NCBI GenBank assembly: GCA_017557425.1
Contig: JAFYYU010000012.1
Span: forward strand, 186,001-250,000
Origin: Muribaculaceae bacterium
GTDB taxonomy: Bacteria > Bacteroidota > Bacteroidia > Bacteroidales > Muribaculaceae
Direction of reading: 5' to 3'
Length of the DNA: 64,000 bases
In this document: one piece after another, positions 16,934 through 25,634 of the stretch
Position numbering within the stretch: the stretch's first letter is position 1
Layout of the letters: every line of letters starts with the position of its first letter
The notes under the pieces: generated by a model
The model's database searches: none
Seen by the model: the letters and a program-made list of their open reading frames with translations, nothing else
What the model was told of the DNA's origin: nothing
Translations under genes and position numbers: made by a program

Positions 16934-17560
16934 ATGAAGAAATTATTATTGATGGCAGCATTGTTCTGCTTTGCTGCAGCTCCCGCAGCAATGGCTCAGA
17001 ATTATGAGACGCCACAAAAGGTAGAGCCCGTCAAGGTTGATCAGGAACAGTACGGCAAGAACGCCGAGGCTGCCAAGAAGCAGGCCGAGGCCGCTAAGAA
17101 ACAGAAGCAGGCCTACGAAGAGCAAGAGAAGAAGGCCAAGGAAGCCAAGAAGTCTGCCGAAAAGCAGGAAAAGGAAGCCAAGAAAGCCGAAAAAGAGGCT
17201 AAAAAGGCTCAAAAAGAGGCAGAAAAGCGTCAAAAGGCTACCGAGAAGTACAACAAGGCCGTTGACAAGTTGAAAGAGGCTGAGAAGAAGAAAGCCGAGG
17301 CCCAAGAGAAATACAGCGGTCTGCCCGAGACTCAAATGCGCGAGAAAGCCAAACTCGAGGAGAAGCATGACAAGGCCGAAGCAAAAGGTCTTACCGACGA
17401 GAAACGTCTGAAACAGGACGGCGAGAGACTCAAACTTGACGAAAAGCACGCCAAGCAAAATGTTAAGGCTCAGCAAGCTCTCGAAAAAGCCATCAAGAAT
17501 TATGACAAGGCTGTCGAGAACCTTGAGAAAGCCAAAAAGGAAATGAATAAATACAATTAA
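16934..17560 (+). CDS. Secreted lysine/glutamate/alanine-rich coiled-coil protein
   Basis: A 208-residue protein with a clean signal peptide (about 1-21, ending MAQ) followed almost entirely by charged helical sequence made of reiterated AKKQAEAAKK, KEAKKAEKEA and similar units. The pattern predicts a long coiled coil in the periplasm or at the surface. No catalytic motif or family was recognised. It is monocistronic, with its own promoter and a strong terminator. Low complexity makes similarity searches unreliable; a periplasmic spacer or polyanion-binding role would be guesswork. Confidence 0.75.
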   Translation: MKKLLLMAALFCFAAAPAAMAQNYETPQKVEPVKVDQEQYGKNAEAAKKQAEAAKKQKQAYEEQEKKAKEAKKSAEKQEKEAKKAEKEAKKAQKEAEKRQKATEKYNKAVDKLKEAEKKKAEAQEKYSGLPETQMREKAKLEEKHDKAEAKGLTDEKRLKQDGERLKLDEKHAKQNVKAQQALEKAIKNYDKAVENLEKAKKEMNKYN

Positions 17561-17569
17561 TCATTCAGG

Positions 17570-17600
17570 GAGACGCAAAGCATTTGCGTCTCTTTTTTTT
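17570..17600 (+). terminator. Rho-independent terminator built from the GAGACGC palindrome
   Basis: Perfect 10-bp arms GAGACGCAAA and TTTGCGTCTC with a 3-base loop are followed by a run of eight T. The arms match the palindromic element translated inside lptG and lptD. Confidence 0.9.
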
Positions 17601-17619
17601 GTCTCTACTAAAAAATCAC

Positions 17620-17627
17620 TACCTTTG
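17620..17627 (+). promoter_or_regulatory. -7 promoter element of tgt-lptG
   Basis: TACCTTTG, 25 bases upstream of the tgt start. Confidence 0.65.
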
Positions 17628-17652
17628 TGCGTTTTTTACTGAAGACGACTGA

Positions 17653-18783
17653 ATGGATTATCAACTCATAGCCACACCCGGTGGCACCAACGCCCGCGCT
17701 GGCCTCATCACGACCGACCACGGCCAGATCGAGACTCCTATCTTCATGCCTGTAGGCACGGTAGGAGCCGTCAAGGCGGTGCACATGACCGAGTTGCGCG
17801 AGGATATCAAGGCACAGATCATCCTGGGCAACACATACCACCTGTACCTGCGTCCCGGCATGGACATCATTGAGCGCGCCGGCGGCTTGCACAAGTTCAA
17901 CGGCTGGGACCGTCCCATCTTGACCGACAGTGGCGGTTTCCAGGTGTTTTCCCTTGCCGACAACCGCAAACTGACTGATGAGGGTGTGACTTTCCGCAGC
18001 CACATCGACGGCAGCAAGCACCTGTTTACCCCCGAGAAGGTGGTGGACATCGAACGTACCATCGGCAGTGACATCATGATGGCGCTTGACGAGTGCCCGC
18101 CGGGCACTAGCGACTACAATTATGCCCGCAAATCGTTGACACTGACGCATAACTGGCTGGCCCGCGGTTGGAAACATTTCAAGAATACCCAGCCCCGTTA
18201 CGGTCACTCTCAGGCCTATTTCCCCATCGTGCAGGGTTGTGTCTATAAGGATCTGAGACAGGAATCCTCCAAGTTTGTCGCCGACCTGGGAGCTGACGGA
18301 AACGCTATCGGGGGTCTCGCCGTGGGTGAGCCCACCGAGGTCATGTATGAGATGATAGAAATCGTCAATGATATCCTGCCGCAGGACCACCCCCGTTACT
18401 TGATGGGTGTGGGTACGCCAGCCAACATGCTTGAGGCCATTGACCGCGGCGTGGACATGATGGACTGTGTGATGCCCACCCGCAACGGCCGCAACGGCAT
18501 GCTGTTCACCCGTCACGGCATCATGAACATGCGCAACAAGAAGTGGGCCGATGACTTCACTCCCCTTCAGGAAGACGGTCCCTCGATTGTGGATCATATC
18601 TACAGCAAGGCCTATGTGCGCCACCTGTTTATCGCTCAGGAAATCCTTGCCATGCAGATTGCCAGCATCCACAACCTGGCCTTCTACCTGTGGCTCGTGG
18701 GCGAGGCCCGCAAGCATATCATCGAGGGCGATTTCCCCGCATGGAAGCGACAAATGCTCCACGATGTGCAGCAGAGGCTATAG
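17653..18783 (+). CDS. tgt: tRNA-guanine(34) transglycosylase
   Basis: A 376-residue cytoplasmic enzyme that exchanges guanine-34 in GUN-anticodon tRNAs for preQ1 in queuosine synthesis. The family blocks TPIFMPVGTVGAVK, ILGNTYHLYLRPG, ILTDSGGFQVFSL, VTFRSHIDGSKH, LMGVGTP and DCVMPTRNGRNGMLFTRHG are present, including the catalytic aspartates. The C-terminal zinc site (CxCxxC plus His in Escherichia coli Tgt) is not: the matching stretch reads TPLQEDGPSIVDHIYSKAYV with no cysteine. I believe this loss is shared by other Bacteroidetes Tgt, from memory. lptG starts 24 bases downstream on the same transcript. Confidence 0.95.
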   Translation: MDYQLIATPGGTNARAGLITTDHGQIETPIFMPVGTVGAVKAVHMTELREDIKAQIILGNTYHLYLRPGMDIIERAGGLHKFNGWDRPILTDSGGFQVFSLADNRKLTDEGVTFRSHIDGSKHLFTPEKVVDIERTIGSDIMMALDECPPGTSDYNYARKSLTLTHNWLARGWKHFKNTQPRYGHSQAYFPIVQGCVYKDLRQESSKFVADLGADGNAIGGLAVGEPTEVMYEMIEIVNDILPQDHPRYLMGVGTPANMLEAIDRGVDMMDCVMPTRNGRNGMLFTRHGIMNMRNKKWADDFTPLQEDGPSIVDHIYSKAYVRHLFIAQEILAMQIASIHNLAFYLWLVGEARKHIIEGDFPAWKRQMLHDVQQRL

Positions 18784-18807
18784 GCTTTAGGCTTTAGGTT
18801 TTAGGAA
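18781..18807. repeat. GGCTTTAG direct-repeat spacer between tgt and lptG
   Basis: The short intergenic gap consists of near-tandem TAGGCTTTAG/TAGGTTTTAG units, akin to the TTAG-rich tracts at 1979, 55643 and 56781. Confidence 0.55.
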
Positions 18808-20001
18808 ATGGAAGAAGAACTCAAAGACATAGAGATGCAGCCTGTAGAGACGCAAAATCTTGCGTCTCCCGATCAGCCGGTCCAGGACACCCAACCCGTC
18901 CAGCCTGCCCGCAAGCGCTACCCGTGGTATTACGTGAAGCGCTTTGACCGCTACATCATCAAGAATTTCTTGGGCACCTTCTTCTTTGCCATCCTGCTGC
19001 TGTTTGCCATCGTTGTGGTGTTTGATATCAACGAGAAGCTGGATGCCGTGCTCACCGCGCCGCTCAAGGCGACCGTGTTCCAGTATTTCATGAACTTTCT
19101 GCCCTTTGTGCTCAGCCAGTTCAGCCCGCTGTTCACCTTTATCGCGGTGATTTTCTTCACCTCGCGCCTGGCCGACCGCAGCGAGGTCATCGCGATGCTC
19201 TCCAACGGCATCAGTTTCCACCGCCTGACGTTACCTTACCTGTTCTCGGCGGCAGTGATTGCCGTGGGCAGTTATCTGTTGTCGGCCTATATCATCCCCC
19301 CTGCCAACGTCGAGCGCATCGCTTACACGAACAAGTGGGTCAAGAACAAGGAAGTGGTGTATGGCGACAATATCCAGTTGCAGGTCAAACCCGGCGTGAT
19401 GGCCTATATGGCGCGCTATGACAATACGACCCGCAGCGGTTTCCGTTTCTCGCTGGAGGAATTTGACGGCACCACGCTCAAGTCACGCCTCACTGCCGAG
19501 ACCATCCGTTATGATTCGGTGGGGCTGTGGACTGTGCGCAACTACACCATCCGTCATTTCAAGGGCTTGAACGAGACGATGACACGGGGCAATGTGATGG
19601 ACACGCTGCTGAATATCGACCCGCGTGACTTCCTCATCAGCAAGAACGACGAGCAGACCATGACCTCGCCCGAGCTCAAGGAGTACATCAACAAGCAGAA
19701 GGCCCGCGGTGTGGCCAACATCAAGAACTTTGAAATCGAGTACGAGCGCCGCATCGCCATGACGGCGGCCTCGTTTATCCTCACCATTATCGGCCTGTCG
19801 CTCTCGTCGCGCAAGGTGAGGGGCGGTATCGGTCTGAACATCGGATTGGGCCTGCTGTTGAGTTTTTCCTACATCCTGTTCATGACCGTGACCTCGACGT
19901 TTGCCGTGTCAGGTTACACCAGCCCGCGTGTGGCCATGTGGATTCCCAACTTTGTCTATATCATCATCGCCGCTGTCCTCTATTACCGCGCTTCGCGTTA
20001 A
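18808..20001 (+). CDS. lptG: LptG/LptF (YjgP/YjgQ) family lipopolysaccharide export permease
   Basis: A 397-residue inner-membrane protein of the LptB2FG transporter that extracts LPS and hands it to the periplasmic bridge. Two N-terminal transmembrane helix groups (about 48-72, 92-150), a periplasmic beta-jellyroll region (about 160-300) and three C-terminal helices match the family. The family core begins near residue 35 (YPWYYVKRFDRYIIKNFLGT); the first 34 residues are an extra hydrophilic N-terminal extension containing VETQNLASPDQP, encoded by a perfect palindrome. This extension probably arose by insertion of that element. LptF and LptG cannot be told apart with confidence here. Confidence 0.88.
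   Translation: MEEELKDIEMQPVETQNLASPDQPVQDTQPVQPARKRYPWYYVKRFDRYIIKNFLGTFFFAILLLFAIVVVFDINEKLDAVLTAPLKATVFQYFMNFLPFVLSQFSPLFTFIAVIFFTSRLADRSEVIAMLSNGISFHRLTLPYLFSAAVIAVGSYLLSAYIIPPANVERIAYTNKWVKNKEVVYGDNIQLQVKPGVMAYMARYDNTTRSGFRFSLEEFDGTTLKSRLTAETIRYDSVGLWTVRNYTIRHFKGLNETMTRGNVMDTLLNIDPRDFLISKNDEQTMTSPELKEYINKQKARGVANIKNFEIEYERRIAMTAASFILTIIGLSLSSRKVRGGIGLNIGLGLLLSFSYILFMTVTSTFAVSGYTSPRVAMWIPNFVYIIIAAVLYYRASR
18843..18883 (+). repeat. In-frame palindromic element in lptG
   Basis: Perfect 9-bp arms GAGACGCAA and TTGCGTCTC around AATC (18847-18868), read as ETQNLAS. The flanks TGTA and CCGATCAGCCGG are shared with the M64 copy (the latter) and mirrored in the lptD copy (TACA). Confidence 0.88.
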
Positions 20002-20070
20002 ATCTTATCGGTTTTACTGATTTCTGTGATTATTTGTAAGCGATTTGTGCAATAATCAGGATTTTTTCTT

Positions 20071-20078
20071 TATATTTG
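20071..20078 (+). promoter_or_regulatory. -7 promoter element of secreted protein gene 20117
   Basis: TATATTTG followed by C, 38 bases upstream of the ATG. Confidence 0.6.
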
Positions 20079-20116
20079 CGGCATAATCGTTTATTGTTTT
20101 TAAATCACATTGCATT

Positions 20117-21781
20117 ATGAAAAGATTCTTTACTCTATTGATGTTGGCGACCATGACCGTCGGAATCATGTTTGCCGAGTGGAAACCCAGTGACACCGAG
20201 GCCATCCGTCTGGATGCCGAGAACGCTTCCGGTCAGGTGCAGATGAAGTCCGTGCGCACCGATGACGGTAAGATCGTCCTCAGCTGGTTGCGTGGTGAGA
20301 GAACCGATGGCGTTTTCTCCTACAAATTGCACTTGCAGCTGTTTAATGCAAACGGTGAGGCCATGTTTGGCGACGAGGGCGTCATCGTCTGCGATAAGCC
20401 TACCCGTACCTGGACTACCGACTATGGAATGACGTTGGCTCCCAATGGCGATATCCTGTTGGCTTACACCGATATACGTAATGATCCAAATGAGGAAAAT
20501 GCCGAGACCTACCTCTATCGCTATAACCAGCAGGGACAGCCCGTGTGGGGCGTGGACGGCATCCTGTTCCCGTCAGGAAAGATTCATGAGACTGCTTTCG
20601 CAGTCGAAGATGTTGCTCCTGCAATTTGCGTGAGTGGTGACAACATTTTTGCTACAGCCTACCATACCGAGTATTACATGGAGGAGGCCAACGAAGATAA
20701 CTGGCAGCCCTCGCCCTGGTTCCCCAACCAGCAGATGCCCGACTCGGTACAAGTGAGCTCCGGTGCTTGGATTGTAGTGCTCATGAACGACGACGGCAGC
20801 ATTGCCACCACCGAGCCGATGTCACTTGACAGCAAAATCCTGACGATGAATCCCGCTCCCGAGGGCAATGTATATGCCGTTTATGACAACGAGGCGATGG
20901 GTCTTGACGCCCAGCTGCTCAATGCCGAGGTGAAGAATGTGTGGGAGGCTCCCGTGACCCTCGAGGAGCGTTCGCTCTCGGGCGGCATGTATATGCCCAC
21001 GCCGATCACCGCTGTGAACGAGAACGACAACCTGATGCTGACCTATCGCGTGCTGGCTTCGTTCTATGGCTATCAGGTAGTTAATCACTTGACCCCCGAG
21101 GGCGAGACCGCTGCTGAGGCTGTCAGCCTGAACAATAGCATTGACGGCGACGCCGGCTCTGCTGCCATGGGCGTCAAGGAGAATCGTGCGTTTGTGGCTT
21201 GGGGATGGGCTTATTCGGGCTCGGCCAACTACATGAATGTAAACGTCGTGGACGACTACAACAACTACTTTTGGACCGGTGACAACACCTATGGCGTGTC
21301 GCTCGACTTCAACGAGGACTGGGGCTTCACCCCTGTCAAGGTGATTCCGGTTGCCGACGGTTGGGTTGTGCTCTATGGCAACAGCACCAGCTGGAACGGC
21401 GCAAACTTTATGGTGACTATGGTTGACGAGTTTGGCGAGGTTGTATGGACCAAGCAGATCTGTGAGGACAACTTCAAGTCAAGCGGATTCTCGGTAGTTT
21501 ATGACGACAAGAATGCCTATATCTTCTACACCCAGGAGGCACAGTATGACGACAACTGGGAGGAAATCCCCGGCACGGCCGGCATGTTTGTCATGTGTGT
21601 TGACATCACTGGCAATGGCGGCGCTTCGTCGATCGAGGAGATCCAGACCAGCACCAAGCTGAACACTGTCGAGATCTACACCATCGATGGCCGTCAGGTC
21701 AATGAGTTGACCAAGGGCGTGAACATCATCCGCACCACCGACGAGAACGGTGTGGTAACCACCAAGAAAGTGCTCAATTAA
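20117..21781 (+). CDS. Secreted protein with type IX secretion-like C-terminal tail
   Basis: A 554-residue protein with a signal peptide (about 1-20). The middle looks like a repeated beta-propeller or beta-sandwich structure, with recurring units such as GKIVLSWLRG, GDILLAYTDI and GWVVLYGNST, but no catalytic motif was recognised. The last about 50 residues (VEIYTIDGRQVNELTKGVNI and on to KKVLN) resemble the short T9SS type A sorting tails of Bacteroidetes, suggesting surface delivery. It is monocistronic, flanked by its own promoter and a T-rich terminator. Function unknown. Confidence 0.78.
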   Translation: MKRFFTLLMLATMTVGIMFAEWKPSDTEAIRLDAENASGQVQMKSVRTDDGKIVLSWLRGERTDGVFSYKLHLQLFNANGEAMFGDEGVIVCDKPTRTWTTDYGMTLAPNGDILLAYTDIRNDPNEENAETYLYRYNQQGQPVWGVDGILFPSGKIHETAFAVEDVAPAICVSGDNIFATAYHTEYYMEEANEDNWQPSPWFPNQQMPDSVQVSSGAWIVVLMNDDGSIATTEPMSLDSKILTMNPAPEGNVYAVYDNEAMGLDAQLLNAEVKNVWEAPVTLEERSLSGGMYMPTPITAVNENDNLMLTYRVLASFYGYQVVNHLTPEGETAAEAVSLNNSIDGDAGSAAMGVKENRAFVAWGWAYSGSANYMNVNVVDDYNNYFWTGDNTYGVSLDFNEDWGFTPVKVIPVADGWVVLYGNSTSWNGANFMVTMVDEFGEVVWTKQICEDNFKSSGFSVVYDDKNAYIFYTQEAQYDDNWEEIPGTAGMFVMCVDITGNGGASSIEEIQTSTKLNTVEIYTIDGRQVNELTKGVNIIRTTDENGVVTTKKVLN

Positions 21782-21818
21782 TGCTCTAGGATAGAGGCTG
21801 TATAAAGCCTTGAACGTT

Positions 21819-21857
21819 AAAAAGGCAGGAAAAAATCATTTTTCCTGCCTTTTTTTT
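21819..21857 (+). terminator. Rho-independent terminator
   Basis: GGCAGGAAAAA pairs with TTTTTCCTGCC around ATCAT and is followed by a T-run of eight to nine. Confidence 0.9.
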
Positions 21858-21877
21858 AGGATTTGGTCAAGAATGTT

Positions 21878-21885
21878 TATCTTTG
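21878..21885 (+). promoter_or_regulatory. -7 promoter element of the TlpA-Omp28 operon
   Basis: TATCTTTG followed by C, 40 bases upstream of the ATG at 21926. No further such element was seen before 27518, so it probably drives all five genes. Confidence 0.65.
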
Positions 21886-21925
21886 CGACTTTAAAAATAT
21901 GATGAATTCAAATTTCTAGTTGTAT

Positions 21926-22417
21926 ATGAGAAAGTGTATTTTAACTACCGTGATTTGCCTGCTGGCCGCCGTGGGCGTGGCACAGGCCCAGTTGCCTGCC
22001 GTGACGTTGAAGACCCTTGACGGGACAACAGTCAATACCGGGACCTTGAGCAACGACGGCAAACCCTTCATCATCGACTTTTTTGCTACCTGGTGCAAGC
22101 CCTGCAACCGCGAACTCTCGGCCATCGCCGATGTCTATGACGAATGGCAGGAGGAAACCGGTGTGAAAATCTATGCCGTGAGCATCGACCAGGCGCAGAA
22201 CATCAATAAGGTAAAGCCGCTCGTTGACCAGAATGAATGGGAATATGAGGTCTTGCTCGATCCCAACAGTGAGCTGCTCAAAGCCCTGGGCGGACAGATG
22301 ATTCCCTTTGTCATAGTCGTTGACGGCAACGGAAACATCGTGTCGAAACACAGCGGCTACACTGACGGCGCCGAGGGAGAATTGATAGAGGAAGTCCGCA
22401 AGCTACTCGAAGAATAA
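21926..22417 (+). CDS. TlpA-family periplasmic thioredoxin-like protein
   Basis: About 163 residues with a signal peptide (MRKCILTTVICLLAAVGVAQ) and a thioredoxin fold. The redox motif is FFATWCKPCNREL near residue 57, with the cis-proline loop in GGQMIPFVIVVDGNG near 130. TlpA/ResA-like proteins reduce or oxidise thiols of exported proteins. The ATG at 21926 is used; a TTG two codons upstream is less likely. It is the first gene of a tight five-gene operon with two Omp28-like proteins that also carry CxxC motifs, so those may be partners (inference). Confidence 0.9.
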   Translation: MRKCILTTVICLLAAVGVAQAQLPAVTLKTLDGTTVNTGTLSNDGKPFIIDFFATWCKPCNRELSAIADVYDEWQEETGVKIYAVSIDQAQNINKVKPLVDQNEWEYEVLLDPNSELLKALGGQMIPFVIVVDGNGNIVSKHSGYTDGAEGELIEEVRKLLEE

Positions 22418-22434
22418 ATCCATCATACTGAGGA

Positions 22435-24084
22435 ATGATCCGATTGAAACCAATACATTTAATGCTGCCGGTGCTGTTGCTGGTGGCATTACCTGTTTAT
22501 TCACAGGTTACGCTCAGCGGTAGCATCCAGAGTGACATCCTGGTACCCCAGGATGATGAAAAGATCGGTACCGAACACTCCGAGGATAAGGTGTTGACTA
22601 ACACCTATCTGGATTTGAATCTGGGTAGTAAGTATGTGGATGCCGGCGCACGTTTTGAGTTCCTGAAGTACCCGTTGCCCGGCTATGAGCCTGATTTTAA
22701 GGGATGGGGCGTGCCTCATTTTTATGTGAAAGGACACGTCAATAACGTGGAACTCACGCTGGGTGACTATTACGAGCAATTCGGTTCCGGTTTTATCCTG
22801 CGCACCTACGAAGAGCGCTCGCTGGGCATCGACAATGCCCTGCGCGGAGCTCGCCTGAGCTTTAAACCGGTGAATGGCGTGAACCTGAAAGCCCTGACAG
22901 GTAAACAGCGCCGCTACTGGCATCACAACGATGCCCTCGTCAGCGGCGTGGACTTGGAATTGGGCTTGGATCAGTTTTTCAAGTCGCTTGAGGGCCACGA
23001 TACGCACATCACCCTGGGCGGCTCATGGGTTAACAAGCATGAGGATGCCGACGCCGATGCCATCTTTGTTGATGCCACCCACAAGCTCAACCTGCCGGAG
23101 TATGTCAACGCATGGGACGCACGTGTCAACGTGGCCCACAAGGGTTTCAATATACTTGCCGAGTATGCTCAGAAGAGCCAGGACCCGTCATTTGACAACG
23201 GCTACCACTACGGAAAGGGCAATGTGGCCATGCTCAGCACTTCCTATTCCAAAAAGGGCATGAGTGTGTTGCTGCAGGCCAAGCGCAGCGAGGGTATGGC
23301 TTTTCGCAGCCGTCGCAGCATGAGCGGCACCTCCAGCTTTATCAACCACTTGCCGGCCTTCACACATGACCACACTTATGCTTTGCCGGCCAACTATCCC
23401 TATGCCACGCAGTTTGACGGCGAATGGGCGTTACAGGCCGAGTTCGGCTACTCTTTCAAGAAAAATACGTCATTGGGTGGCAAGTACGGCACCAAGTTTT
23501 TATTGAATATCTCTCATGTGCGTGGACTTGACTACGACGGTTTAAAGAATCCCGTGCTCGATGGCCGCATCATGGGTAGTGATGGTCACAAGTCGGACTT
23601 CTTCAAGATGGGTGAGCTGTACTACCAGGACATCAACGTCATGATGGACAAACGCTTCACGCGTGACTTTTCACTCATTTTCATGTACATGAACCAGCGT
23701 TACAACATGACGGTGGTCGAGGGACACGGCGGCATGATCAAGTCCAACATCCTTGTTGCTGACGGTAAGTACAAAATCTCGCCCAAGTTGACGCTGCGCT
23801 GTGAACTGCAGTACCAGTTCTGTGAAGGGGACGATGGCGATTGGGCCTACGGTCTGGCAGAACTCTCCTGGGCTCCTCACTGGATGTTCACCGTGAGTGA
23901 CATGTGGAACTGTGGGGAAACCAAGGTGCATTATTATCAGGCATTGGTGACCTATAGTCTCAAATCCCATCTCATTCAGGCTGGTTACGGCCGCACGGCC
24001 GAAGGGTTTAACTGCTCTGGCGGTGTCTGCCGCTGGGTACCCGCTACCCGAGGTTTCACGTTGTCATATAATTACTCGTTCTAA
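22435..24084 (+). CDS. DUF6029-family outer-membrane beta-barrel protein
   Basis: A 549-residue protein with a signal peptide (about 1-24, ending VYSQ) followed by alternating amphipathic strands typical of a beta barrel and ending in the aromatic strand FTLSYNYSF, a standard outer-membrane barrel signature. Stretches such as VELTLGDYYEQFGSGFILRT and LSFKPVNGVNLKALTGKQRR match my recollection of DUF6029 proteins, which are Bacteroidetes-specific and of unknown function. It sits 17 bases after the TlpA-like gene and 3 bases before the Omp28 lipoprotein, implying a joint role in the outer membrane. Confidence 0.85.
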   Translation: MIRLKPIHLMLPVLLLVALPVYSQVTLSGSIQSDILVPQDDEKIGTEHSEDKVLTNTYLDLNLGSKYVDAGARFEFLKYPLPGYEPDFKGWGVPHFYVKGHVNNVELTLGDYYEQFGSGFILRTYEERSLGIDNALRGARLSFKPVNGVNLKALTGKQRRYWHHNDALVSGVDLELGLDQFFKSLEGHDTHITLGGSWVNKHEDADADAIFVDATHKLNLPEYVNAWDARVNVAHKGFNILAEYAQKSQDPSFDNGYHYGKGNVAMLSTSYSKKGMSVLLQAKRSEGMAFRSRRSMSGTSSFINHLPAFTHDHTYALPANYPYATQFDGEWALQAEFGYSFKKNTSLGGKYGTKFLLNISHVRGLDYDGLKNPVLDGRIMGSDGHKSDFFKMGELYYQDINVMMDKRFTRDFSLIFMYMNQRYNMTVVEGHGGMIKSNILVADGKYKISPKLTLRCELQYQFCEGDDGDWAYGLAELSWAPHWMFTVSDMWNCGETKVHYYQALVTYSLKSHLIQAGYGRTAEGFNCSGGVCRWVPATRGFTLSYNYSF

Positions 24085-24087
24085 GTG

Positions 24088-24882
24088 ATGAAAAAGTTAT
24101 ACTACATATTGATGCTGGCAGCATTAGGTTTTCTGGCCTCCTGTGACGAGATATCCCAAGACGAGCGCCTCACCTATGTGGAACCGCCGCAAGTGAGCCG
24201 TGCTGTGCTCATCGAGGATTACACTGGCCAGTACTGTGTGAACTGCCCGCGTGCTACCGAGGAGATAGAACGCCTCATCGAGCAGTATGGCGATACCACG
24301 GTCATCGCGGTGGCCATCCATTCCGGCCCGTTTGGCAAGTACAAGGGAGAGCCCTCGCCACTTTATACCGAGACGGGTGACATGTACTTCAGCAAGTGGG
24401 GCATGTCGGCGCAGCCAGTGGGCTTAGTGGACCGGCTTTTTGGCCCGATGCTGTTCAGCTACACCGATTGGGCTGGTGGTGTGAACTACGAGATAGCTTT
24501 TAAGGCTCCTGTGTCGTTCATGACCGAGGCTTCCTATGACGAGGAAACCCGCCAAGCCGCTATCGAGGTGCAGACCATCGGCTTGGACTCGGCGCTGGTC
24601 AGCGGCAAACTCCAGGTATGGCTCATCGAGGACAGTATCGACAGTTTCCAACTCATGCCTGACGGGTCAAGGCAGGAACACTATAACCACATGCACGTGT
24701 TCCGCGCCAGCGTGAACGACCCGTGGGGTGACGAGGTGAGCGTGGCTCACGGCCAGGTAGCTGCCAAGAACTATGCCATCAGGCTCGATCCCGCTTGGGT
24801 GCCTGAGCATTGTGCGATTGTTACCTTCCTCTATGACGATGAGGGTGTTAAACAAGTTGCTAAAAAGAGACTGATTGACTAA
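24088..24882 (+). CDS. Omp28-family outer-membrane lipoprotein
   Basis: About 264 residues. The signal peptide ends in the lipobox LASC, so the mature protein is lipid-anchored at Cys 18. Residues about 48-62 read DYTGQYCVNCPRATEE, with a CxxC in thioredoxin-like context, the Omp28 hallmark, and the cis-proline-like MSAQPVGLVDR lies downstream. A GTG codon directly before the ATG is an alternative start. The gene lies between DUF6029 and a dockerin protein. Omp28 was described as a Porphyromonas gingivalis surface protein; biochemical function remains unclear. Confidence 0.88.
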   Translation: MKKLYYILMLAALGFLASCDEISQDERLTYVEPPQVSRAVLIEDYTGQYCVNCPRATEEIERLIEQYGDTTVIAVAIHSGPFGKYKGEPSPLYTETGDMYFSKWGMSAQPVGLVDRLFGPMLFSYTDWAGGVNYEIAFKAPVSFMTEASYDEETRQAAIEVQTIGLDSALVSGKLQVWLIEDSIDSFQLMPDGSRQEHYNHMHVFRASVNDPWGDEVSVAHGQVAAKNYAIRLDPAWVPEHCAIVTFLYDDEGVKQVAKKRLID

Positions 24883-24904
24883 ACATAAAAAACCTAAAAT
24901 AATT

Positions 24905-25588
24905 ATGAGGAAATTCTTTACTTTATTATTATTTGGCCTGTCCATGTTGGCTTGGCCTATCCAAGCTCAGGAAATTGACGAGAGCTACATGTTCATGGAC
25001 GATGAAGGCAATATCATCGAGAATGGCGCCACTGTCATCCGCAATGTGGTTGAATCCTACGACGAGGGGACCGAAGTCATTTATTCGGGGATTTATGTCA
25101 TCAATATGACGGGTTCGACCGATTTTCTGTCTGTTCACTACGTGATTGAGAAAATCGACAACGGCACTTACCAGATTTGTTTCCCCACTACCTGCAACAC
25201 CAAGAATACAGTGGGATCTTATGAGACCAGTACTGGACAACTCATGGCCGACGTCCAAAACATTGAGAGCGAATGGTTCCCCGTGGCCGATGGCGAGTGT
25301 ATCGTGACCCTCACCATCGAACTTTATACCAAGATGGGACTGTTCCCGCCCACCTATGTCCACAAGGGCTGGGGACCCACGATGACGTTGAGGTTCGTCA
25401 AGGGCAATGTTCCTGTTCCTGTTACGGGAGATGTCAATGGTGACGGCGAGGTGAATATTGCCGACGTTAATGCGGTCATCGACATGATTTTGAGTGGTGT
25501 GAACGGCGAGAATGGTGATGTGAACGGTGACAACGAGGTGAACATTGCCGACGTCAACGCCATTATCGATATCATCCTCAAGTCATAA
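24905..25588 (+). CDS. Small secreted dockerin-domain protein
   Basis: About 227 residues from the ATG at 24905 (MRKFFTLLLFGLSMLAWPIQ, signal peptide ending AQ). The middle about 130 residues form a compact beta-rich domain that I do not recognise. The C-terminus has two dockerin-type calcium loops, GDVNGDGEVNIADVNAVIDM and GDVNGDNEVNIADVNAIIDI, of the VN subtype also seen in the 46205 gene. It is the fourth gene of the TlpA-DUF6029-Omp28 operon, 22 bases after the lipoprotein. Confidence 0.85.
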   Translation: MRKFFTLLLFGLSMLAWPIQAQEIDESYMFMDDEGNIIENGATVIRNVVESYDEGTEVIYSGIYVINMTGSTDFLSVHYVIEKIDNGTYQICFPTTCNTKNTVGSYETSTGQLMADVQNIESEWFPVADGECIVTLTIELYTKMGLFPPTYVHKGWGPTMTLRFVKGNVPVPVTGDVNGDGEVNIADVNAVIDMILSGVNGENGDVNGDNEVNIADVNAIIDIILKS

Positions 25589-25634
25589 GCCTTATACTAC
25601 AAAAGGAATTCTAGCCATTAAACAAGATAATAAC

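Noticed and set aside
16934-17560. Internal repeats of the lysine-rich gene as a CRISPR-like or tandem DNA array
   Set aside because: The repeats are codon-level reiterations of K/E/A in one open frame with no regular spacer length.
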